From positions 4,216,001 through 4,280,000 of the forward strand of contig NZ_CP026377.1 in NCBI RefSeq assembly GCF_002953195.1: a stretch of DNA of 64,000 bases, given 5' to 3'. Shown piece by piece: positions 55,309-64,000 of the stretch. Under the pieces are notes generated by a model, which saw nothing but the letters and a program-made list of their open reading frames with translations, ran no database searches and was not told where the DNA came from. The stretch is from Mixta gaviniae (GTDB taxonomy: Bacteria > Pseudomonadota > Gammaproteobacteria > Enterobacterales > Enterobacteriaceae). Position 1 is the first letter of the stretch, and each line of letters begins with the position of its first letter. Made by a program: the position numbers and the translations under genes.

Positions 55309-55653
55309 TAGCTTTTGCTCCTGGATTTTAGCCGGAGGAAAAATTCCTCCGGAACTCACTTCACTTACCGACCGGAAAGAAGGTAAGCGCTAAAACACGG
55401 TGAGCAGAATCCAGAAAAGAAAAAATATTCTTCAGGCTCTGTCACCGTCTACGCAGGACGATTAAGTTTCTTACGAAACACCTGCGGTCTTGGACGGAGG
55501 CCTGGATAAGGCCAGGCTCCAACCGAAAATCTTTCCGCCCTCCCCTTCTGATTCGGCATCACCGCTATCGGTAAGGGTTGAGGCGGGCGTTCTGTTTAAC
55601 AGAACAACGGGCGTAAGATTCTAGAGGAAACTTTCGCCCGCGTAAAGCGATTA
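55309..55653 (-). promoter_or_regulatory. rplJ promoter and L10 autoregulatory leader
   Basis: On the minus strand, -35 TTTACG, a 17-base spacer and -10 TAGAAT (55646-55618) lie right after rplA. The ~300-nt leader contains a GTTCTG/CAGAAC hairpin near its 5' end and further structure, matching the E. coli leader to which L10-L7/L12 binds to control translation. No open frame of note inside. Confidence 0.85.
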
Positions 55654-56817
<1,164 letters not shown>

Positions 56818-56864
56818 TTATGAAGGCTTCCCGTGATTAAACTTTCACGCGCCGCTGTGGCGCA

Positions 56865-56904
56865 TAAAAACAAAAGGCGCGAAATTGTAGGGCAATTTCG
56901 CGCC
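56865..56904 (-). terminator. Terminator between nusG and rplK
   Basis: 12-bp stem GGCGCGAAATTG/CAATTTCGCGCC followed on the minus strand by TTTTGTTTTTAT. Ends secE-nusG. Confidence 0.92.
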
Positions 56905-56942
56905 TTCTGCAACCCTTAATCGGAAAAACCGAGAGGGGTAAT

Positions 56943-57488
56943 TTAGCCTTTTTCGACCTGGCCGAAATCCAGCTCAACCGGTGTTGCGCGGCCGAAGATA
57001 GAGACAGAAACCTTCAGGCGGCTCTTCTCATAATCCACTTCTTCCACGACGCCGTTAAAGTCGGCAAACGGACCATCGTTGACGCGGACCATTTCGCCCG
57101 GTTCAAACAGCGTTTTCGGACGCGGCTTGTCGCCAACCTGCTGCAGGCGGTTCATGATCGCATCGACTTCTTTGTCGCTAATCGGTGCCGGGCGATCGGA
57201 CGTACCGCCAATGAATCCCATTACGCGCGGAACGCTGCGCACCAGGTGCCAGCTCGCGTCGTTCATAACCATTTGCACCAGCACGTAGCCGGGGAAGAAT
57301 TTGCGTTCGCTTTTGCGACGCTGGCCGCCACGGATTTCCACTACTTCTTCAGTAGGGACCATGACGTCGCCAAACAACTCTTCCATGTTGTGCAATTTGA
57401 TATGCTCACGCAGCGACTGTGCTACGCGTGCCTCAAAACCGGAAAACGCCTGAACGACGTACCAGCGCTTTTTTGGAGCTTCAGACAT
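56943..57488 (-). CDS. nusG: Transcription termination/antitermination factor NusG
   Basis: Binds RNA polymerase, Rho and S10; 181 residues, as in E. coli. NGN domain from [13 protein letters not shown], then the C-terminal KOW domain with [23 protein letters not shown] 57488 follows the secE stop by one base; same operon. Confidence 0.99.
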   Translation of the reverse strand: MSEAPKKRWYVVQAFSGFEARVAQSLREHIKLHNMEELFGDVMVPTEEVVEIRGGQRRKSERKFFPGYVLVQMVMNDASWHLVRSVPRVMGFIGGTSDRPAPISDKEVDAIMNRLQQVGDKPRPKTLFEPGEMVRVNDGPFADFNGVVEEVDYEKSRLKVSVSIFGRATPVELDFGQVEKG

Positions 57489-57489
57489 C

Positions 57490-57873
57490 TCAGAACCTCA
57501 GGCCAGTGATAAACGATACCAGACGGACCAGAATACCATCCAGCCCCCACAAAATCAGTGACATCACGGCGGTGACCGCGGCAACGATTAACGTGGTATG
57601 CAGCGTTTCCTGACGCGTAGGCCAAATGACTTTGCGCACTTCGGTTCTGGCTTCGCGAGCGAAAGCCATCGTTGCTTTACCTTTCGTCGTCAGCAGCGCA
57701 ATGCCGCCTGCTGCCGCGATCAGAATGACAACAGCCAATGCGCGCAGCGGTAAGGTCACTTCGCGATAGTAGAAGTTACCTACGATTGCCACGATCAGCA
57801 AAATGGCGACGACTACCCACTTTATCGCTTCCAGGCCGCGCCCGCTTCCTTGAGCTTCGGTATTAGCACTCAT
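57490..57873 (-). CDS. secE: Preprotein translocase subunit SecE
   Basis: Inner-membrane clamp of SecYEG; 127 residues with three membrane helices and the conserved cytoplasmic segment [18 protein letters not shown]. The start at 57873 ([17 protein letters not shown]) matches E. coli; an upstream ATG at 57918 adds a non-conserved hydrophobic stretch and is rejected. Confidence 0.97.
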   Translation of the reverse strand: MSANTEAQGSGRGLEAIKWVVVAILLIVAIVGNFYYREVTLPLRALAVVILIAAAGGIALLTTKGKATMAFAREARTEVRKVIWPTRQETLHTTLIVAAVTAVMSLILWGLDGILVRLVSFITGLRF

Positions 57874-58045
57874 AAACCAACCTGCCACATAAATCAGAAA
57901 CAATTTTGCCCCGCGCATGCGAGGCAGCCAAACCGAATGCAGCTGTTGAGGCGTAACTCGGTCGATTACGCCGTGCTACAGAGCCTGTCTCAGCAATGAT
58001 TATGAGCAAAGAATCACTGATGAGCCAGGTTCTATGTTACAGCGT

Positions 58046-58070
58046 ATAAAAAGGGCATCAAATGATGCCC
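58046..58070 (-). terminator. Terminator of tufB
   Basis: On the minus strand, GGGCATCA-TT-TGATGCCC is followed by TTTTTATACG, about 35 bases after the tufB stop. Confidence 0.92.
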
Positions 58071-58104
58071 TCTTCTTGTACGTTGCGTCAAATGTTATCG
58101 GCGA

Positions 58105-59325
<1,221 letters not shown>

Positions 59326-59401
59326 TCACCACATCAACCAGGCATAGCCTGTGCTGTTGTATTTTTTTGTACAGGAAGAATCAGGGAGGGAGATGAAGAA
59401 G

Positions 59402-59477
59402 TGGTGCTGATACCCAGAGTCGAACTGGGGACCTCACCCTTACCAAGGGTGCGCTCTACCAACTGAGCCATATCAGC
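59402..59477 (-). tRNA. thrT: tRNA-Thr (GGU)
   Basis: 76 nt with encoded CCA: acceptor GCTGATA/TATCAGC, anticodon loop TTGGTAA, T loop GTTCGACTC. Last tRNA before tufB. Confidence 0.97.
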
Positions 59478-59482
59478 ACATC

Positions 59483-59557
<75 letters not shown>

Positions 59558-59685
59558 AACCTGGAACTCGGCTACCTGTTCTTTCTGTAGCATATGAATA
59601 ATAAGGTAAGGAGGCTTATTATTCGAGCTTCGAGCCAACCTGCGTTGCTTGCTGACTCCGACTGTGCTTGAGCTCAGTCTGAATA

Positions 59686-59770
<85 letters not shown>

Positions 59771-59780
59771 TGATACTTGA

Positions 59781-59856
<76 letters not shown>

Positions 59857-59870
59857 ATCAAGTGAGGCGC

Positions 59871-59899
59871 ATTCTAGGAAGAGCGGCTGAGGTATGCAA
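59871..59899 (-). promoter_or_regulatory. Promoter of the tRNA-tufB operon
   Basis: On the minus strand, -35 TTGCAT, a 17-base spacer and -10 TAGAAT are followed by the GC-rich discriminator GCGCC, as in stringently controlled stable-RNA promoters. A/T-rich runs just upstream (59900-59960) fit a UP element or Fis sites. Confidence 0.87.
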
Positions 59900-60454
59900 C
59901 AAAAAAATTGCGATAAATGTTCTATCGATTACTATTTGTGCAATTCTTCGCAAAATCACCCTTTTTTGAAGAAAAAACAACCGCCCTTGCCGGTTATCGC
60001 TGGCCGTAAAACAGGCTGCAGCTCTGTGCATCGGCCTGTTATCGTCAAAATGAATAGCGATAGTCTGGCCTGCGGAGGCTAATGAAAGAGACCTGGCGCA
60101 AACGGCCGCTGAAGCTAACGGGATGAAAAGTGTAAGCTGTGATCTCCATCACTTTTGACCTGTCTGCTCGTAACGCGCGTTTCTTGAGTAAGCGCAGCGG
60201 ATCAAGCGCTTATCGTTTCTGAGGCGCGATCTCTGCTCTCTGCTTTTCTTTATTTAACTTTTATCACAATACGCAAAACAGCCGGGATCCTTCCGATTGC
60301 ATTTGCCAATCTATCTTTTTCCTTCTTTTTTTCCCTTTACTGGTGTTAACCTCCTGCGCATTGTTTTCTGAAATTACCTTCAGGGCACAGGAAGGCGGAT
60401 AAGCTATGCTCCCCTGTCGCCGTTCGGTAAATATTTGCTGGCAGAAGCATGCTT
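59900..60454. other. Gene-free stretch between thrU and coaA
   Basis: About 555 bases. The part nearest thrU is A/T-rich and likely regulatory for the tRNA operon; the remainder must hold the coaA promoter, which I cannot pinpoint. No credible gene or repeat is seen. Confidence 0.5.
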
Positions 60455-61404
60455 ATGAGTAATAAAGAGTCCTCGTTTACCACCCCGTACCTGACATTCA
60501 GTCGCCAACAATGGGCTGCGTTGCGTGATTCTGTGCCGATGACATTATCAGAGGATGAGATTGCGCGCCTGAAAGGCATTAACGAAGATCTTTCACTGGA
60601 AGAAGTTGCTGAGATCTATTTACCGCTGTCTCGTCTGTTGAATTTCTATATCAATTCAAATTTGCGTCGTCAGGCGGTGCTGGAGCAGTTTTTAGGCACC
60701 GATGGGCAAAAAATCCCTTATATCATCAGCATTGCCGGAAGCGTAGCGGTAGGGAAAAGCACCACCGCGCGCGTATTGCAGGCTTTGCTGAGCCGCTGGC
60801 CGGAACATCGCCGCGTCGAGCTGATTACTACCGATGGCTTTCTTCACCCTAACGCCGTGTTAAAAGAGCGCGGCCTGATGAAGAAAAAGGGCTTCCCGGA
60901 ATCTTACGATATGCACCGCCTGGTGAATTTCGTCGCCGATCTGAAATCAGGCGCGACAGAAGTGACGGCGCCGGTCTACTCGCACCTCATTTATGATGTC
61001 ATCCCGATGGCGATAAAGTTGTTGAGCAGCCCGATATTCTGATCCTTGAAGGGCTGAACGTGCTGCAAAGCGGTATGGATTATCCGCACGATCCGCATCA
61101 CGTGTTTGTTTCCGATTTCGTCGATTTTTCTATATATGTGGATGCGCCTGAAGATCTGCTGGAGCATTGGTATATCAATCGCTTCCTCAAATTCCGTAAA
61201 GGGGCGTTTACCGATCCCGATTCCTATTTTCATCATTACGCCCAGCTCGCCGAAGAAGAGGCTGTGAATATCGCCACTCAGCTCTGGCGGGAAATTAACT
61301 GGCGTAACCTGAAAGAAAATATTCTGCCTACGCGGGAGCGCGCCAGCCTGATTTTGAGCAAAAGCGCTAATCATGCGGTAGAGAAAGTGAAATTACGTAA
61401 GTAG
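60455..61404 (+). pseudogene. coaA: Pantothenate kinase CoaA, reading frame broken by a one-base deletion
   Basis: First and controlling step of coenzyme A synthesis; E. coli CoaA has 316 residues and the restored frame gives 316. ATG 60455 ([13 protein letters not shown]) is preferred to 60449. The P-loop [17 protein letters not shown] is at about 90-106. After [11 protein letters not shown] the frame changes to [15 protein letters not shown] (61042). One extra G after ATCCCG at about 61004-61006 would give [20 protein letters not shown] and join the frame that continues to LRK-stop at 61404. Both halves are almost identical to E. coli. Since coaA is normally essential, a sequencing or assembly deletion is by far the likeliest cause. 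Confidence 0.92.
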
Positions 61405-61411
61405 AAAATGG

Positions 61412-61450
61412 GTGCCGCTTCTGGCGCAGGCACGCCGCCAGAAGAGGCAC
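61412..61450. terminator. Hairpin between converging coaA and birA
   Basis: GTGCC...CTTCTGGCG pairs with CGCCAGAAG...GGCAC (14 paired bases with small internal bulges). No T run, so the terminator role is tentative. Confidence 0.5.
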
Positions 61451-61464
61451 TATCGGCAAGGGAA

Positions 61465-62427
61465 TCAGCCCTGAGGCCGCAAAGATATCTCTCCGCCTAC
61501 CCAGGCTTTAGTAACGCCATCCTGTTCCAGCAGCAGCCCGCCCTGCGGATCAATGCCGCGCGCAATGCCCAACACCTCACGATCGCCAATCAGCAGCTTC
61601 ACCGGTCGGTTAATGAAGTTATCCAGACGCTGCCAGCGTGATACAAACGGCGCCAGCCCCTCACGCTCAAACTCTTTCAGGCTGCGTCTCAGCTGATTCA
61701 CCAGGACGCCGACAAGCTGGTTACGGTTAATAGCGATCCCCGCTTCCTGCAGGTTGATCCAGCCCTGATTCACGATGTTCGCATCCGGCGATCGCATTGC
61801 CAGGTTAATGCCCGCGCCAAACACGATTTGTGCCGCGTCGCCCGTTTTTCCCGTCATTTCCACCAGGATACCGGCTAACTTACGATCGTTCAGATAGAGA
61901 TCATTCGGCCACTTGACCCTTACCTTTTCGGCGCCAAGCTGCTGCAGTACCTCTGCAATGACAATCCCGATAACCAGGCTAAGACCCATTGCCGCTGCCG
62001 GCCCCTGGTCGAGGCGCCAGTACATGGAAAGATAGAGGTTAGCGCCAAAGGGAGAAAACCACTGGCGTCCACGACGGCCGCGACCCGCCTGCTGATACTC
62101 GGCGACGCAGGCATCCCCGGTTTGTAGCGTATTCATCCGCGCAAGCAAGTATTGGTTGGTTGAATCGATAACCGGAATAACAGATACACCCGGCTGTTCC
62201 AGGGTGGGAGTGATTTTCTCTTCATCCAGCAACTCAATCGGCGCCGGCAGACAGTACCCTTTGCCCGTCACGGTAAAGACATCCAGTCCCCACTCTTTCA
62301 GCGTCTGGATATGCTTATTAATAGCGGCGCGGCTCATGCCGAGCTGCTCGCCTATCTGCTCGCCTGAATGGAACTCGCCATCCGCCAGGATAGCAACCAA
62401 CTTTAACGGCACGCTGTTATCTTTCAT
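61465..62427 (-). CDS. birA: Biotin-protein ligase / biotin operon repressor BirA
   Basis: Attaches biotin to AccB and represses bio genes as biotinyl-AMP-bound dimer; 320 residues (E. coli 321). Winged-helix N-terminus ([20 protein letters not shown], about 16-35). Ligase active-site loop [13 protein letters not shown] at about 114-126, with [23 protein letters not shown] core at 170-190 and the C-terminal SH3-like domain. Its start overlaps the murB stop by four bases, so the two are cotranscribed as in E. coli. Confidence 0.97.
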   Translation of the reverse strand: MKDNSVPLKLVAILADGEFHSGEQIGEQLGMSRAAINKHIQTLKEWGLDVFTVTGKGYCLPAPIELLDEEKITPTLEQPGVSVIPVIDSTNQYLLARMNTLQTGDACVAEYQQAGRGRRGRQWFSPFGANLYLSMYWRLDQGPAAAMGLSLVIGIVIAEVLQQLGAEKVRVKWPNDLYLNDRKLAGILVEMTGKTGDAAQIVFGAGINLAMRSPDANIVNQGWINLQEAGIAINRNQLVGVLVNQLRRSLKEFEREGLAPFVSRWQRLDNFINRPVKLLIGDREVLGIARGIDPQGGLLLEQDGVTKAWVGGEISLRPQG

Positions 62428-63461
62428 GCTATGACCTCAACGGCATCTTCTTCGCCTTCGGCACCGATAAATCGCACCTCCGGCTCCAGCCAGACATTAA
62501 ATTTTTCACCGACGCGCTGCCGAATGGCATGCGCCAACGCCACCACATCCTCTGCAGTAGCCTGTTCAAGGTTGATTAGCACCAGCGCCTGCTGCTGATG
62601 TACCGCAGCGCCTCCGATTCGATAGCCTTTCAGCTGGCATTGATCGATAAGCCAGCCGGCAGCCAGCTTAACCTCGCCGCTGCTTTGCGGATAATGTGGG
62701 GCCTGTGGGAAAGCCGCCAGCAGCGAAGCAGCCTGCTCTGCGCTGACAACCGGGTTCTTAAAGAAGCTGCCAGCATTGCCGGTTAAGGCGGGATCGGGCA
62801 GCTTACTGCGCCGCATATGGCACACCGCATCGAAAATCTGCTGCGGCGTTACGGTCGCCGGATCAAGACGCGTTAAATCGCCATAGCTCATCACCGGTTG
62901 CCACTGCTTTGGCAGAATAAAGCCGACTGCTACAATGGCATGGCCATGCTGCAGCTGATGTTTAAAGATGCTGTCACGGTAACCGAACTGGCACTGCGCC
63001 GCCGTCAGGCGCGTGACGTTGCCGCTGTTGAGATCCAGCACATCAACCCACTCGCACACATCCTTCATTTCTACGCCATAGGCGCCGATATTCTGGATCG
63101 GCGCAGATCCAACGCAGCCTGGGATCAATGCCAGATTTTCCAGTCCGCCGATCCCCTGCTGCAGGGTAAAGGTTACCAGCGCATGCCAGTTCTCCCCTGC
63201 CCCCACGCGCAGGCGCCATACATGGTCGTCTTCGCTTACGGTGATGCCTTTGATGCGGTTGATGACCACAATGCCGTTATAGGCTTCCAGGAACAACACA
63301 TTGCTTCCTTCGCCAAGCAGCAAGAAGGGCAAATTCCGCTGCTGGCATTCTTGCCAGGCGGCAACGATCTGTTGCGGACTTTCCGCTATCACCACTTTGT
63401 GCGCGGCGGTATCAATGGCGAAGGTATGCAGGGTTTTCAGTGAGTATTCAGGGCTGGACAT
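62424..63461 (-). CDS. murB: UDP-N-acetylenolpyruvoylglucosamine reductase MurB
   Basis: FAD/NADPH enzyme of peptidoglycan precursor synthesis; 345 residues (E. coli 342). FAD-binding segments [11 protein letters not shown] and [24 protein letters not shown] are intact, as is [10 protein letters not shown] with the catalytic Ser, and the C-terminal [10 protein letters not shown]. Start ATG 63461. First gene of murB-birA. Confidence 0.97.
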   Translation of the reverse strand: MSSPEYSLKTLHTFAIDTAAHKVVIAESPQQIVAAWQECQQRNLPFLLLGEGSNVLFLEAYNGIVVINRIKGITVSEDDHVWRLRVGAGENWHALVTFTLQQGIGGLENLALIPGCVGSAPIQNIGAYGVEMKDVCEWVDVLDLNSGNVTRLTAAQCQFGYRDSIFKHQLQHGHAIVAVGFILPKQWQPVMSYGDLTRLDPATVTPQQIFDAVCHMRRSKLPDPALTGNAGSFFKNPVVSAEQAASLLAAFPQAPHYPQSSGEVKLAAGWLIDQCQLKGYRIGGAAVHQQQALVLINLEQATAEDVVALAHAIRQRVGEKFNVWLEPEVRFIGAEGEEDAVEVIA

Positions 63462-64000
63462 GAAACGGCCTATTTCCGGTTAACTGCGGCCAGTTTACCT
63501 GATTGGTATCGCGGGAAGAAAATATTATCGGCGTGCGTTAAAAAGCGCGGATTTGACCCCGGGAACGGTACGAGAAATCCGCGATTCGAGCCGTTATTTT
63601 GCGCGACGGAAGGGGGGAATGCCTTTTTCTTGGTTGATCTTAGCTAAAGCTGAAGAAAATGATGCGATAAAACCTGCGTCAAAGCCGCGCGACCGCGTGA
63701 AAAAACACCGTATCAGAGCATTGCTTCAGTAAAGTAACTGGGGCAGAAGAGGGAAATCCAACGGACAAGAATGCACTTGAAAGCGTTAAAAAGGGACCAG
63801 AATTTGGCAACTACCTGAGAAAATCGGGAAGAAAACGGTACGGGCGAGTAAATCCTAAGCGGGAAGAGGAACGTCAGGAGAGGTAACGGTAGAAAACAAG
63901 CGTAAGAGAAGCGCGCCAACGGGGGAATAAGCGGATCAGCATCGGGCTGCGATAGCGAAAAAAGGCATTCTGGAGGATCGGAACCGACGCTTCGGCTCTT
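63462..64000. other. Gene-free region upstream of murB to the window edge
   Basis: 539 bases without a supported gene. The murB promoter should lie near 63480-63560. Between about 63610 and 63940 the plus strand is strongly purine-rich. A minus-strand hairpin GAGCCGA-AGCG-TCGGTTC ends the window (63981-63998) and could belong to a neighbouring operon's terminator. In E. coli an rRNA operon (rrnB) precedes murB; no rRNA is present up to the edge. Confidence 0.5.

Noticed and set aside
63713..63919. Short hydrophobic minus-strand frame (68 codons, TTG start)
   Set aside because: Its hydrophobicity follows simply from the pyrimidine-rich strand; there is no ribosome site before the TTG.

Overview
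The window is a core chromosomal segment of a gamma-proteobacterium of the order Enterobacterales. Almost every protein lines up along its full length with an Escherichia coli homologue. The gene order also follows the E. coli K-12 90-91 minute region: mal regulon, psiE, yjbEFGH, pgi, lysC, metH, metA, an rrnE-like rRNA operon, purHD, hupA, hemE, nudC, rsd, thi operon, rpoBC and ribosomal proteins, tufB and tRNAs, coaA, birA, murB. The high GC content, missing E. coli neighbours (aceBAK-iclR, zraPSR) and extra genes (a CPA1 antiporter, panS, a DUF1176 protein) suggest the Erwinia/Pantoea/Mixta side of the order. That placement is inference; no plasmid, phage, IS or CRISPR element is visible.

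Region by region. 1-5.9 kb: maltose/maltodextrin uptake, with lamB (cut by the window edge) and malK facing away from malEFG across a MalT/CRP-type control region. 6-10.8 kb: psiE, then the exopolysaccharide operon yjbEFGH, with two stacked terminators after yjbE and Rcs-type boxes far upstream. 10.9-19.1 kb: pgi, a cation/proton antiporter, lysC behind a lysine riboswitch, panS and yjbB. 19.4-24.3 kb: metH and metA, with a triple MetJ box. 24.9-30.3 kb: a complete rRNA operon (16S, tRNA-Glu, 23S, 5S) on the minus strand, with P1/P2 promoters and boxA. 30.5-38.6 kb: purHD behind a PurR box, yjaH, hupA, yjaG, nfi, hemE, nudC, rsd. 38.7-44.3 kb: thiCEFSGH behind a TPP riboswitch. 44.5-59.9 kb: a DUF1176 gene, rpoC, rpoB, rplL, rplJ, rplA, rplK, nusG, secE, tufB and four tRNAs, all on the minus strand. 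60.4-63.5 kb: coaA, then birA and murB. 63.5-64 kb is gene-free.

The most useful observation is technical. Four genes (malK, malG, thiG, coaA) each show a reading frame broken or altered by one missing base in or next to a short G/C run, and adding one base restores the conserved protein each time. Because coaA is normally essential, the parsimonious reading is a set of sequence-level deletions rather than true pseudogenes. I found no convincing new multi-gene system. The less usual items are the twin terminators inside the yjb operon, a degenerate 22-bp tandem repeat after the thi operon, a perfect DnaA box beside the rrn/purH promoters, and the purine-skewed gene-free end.
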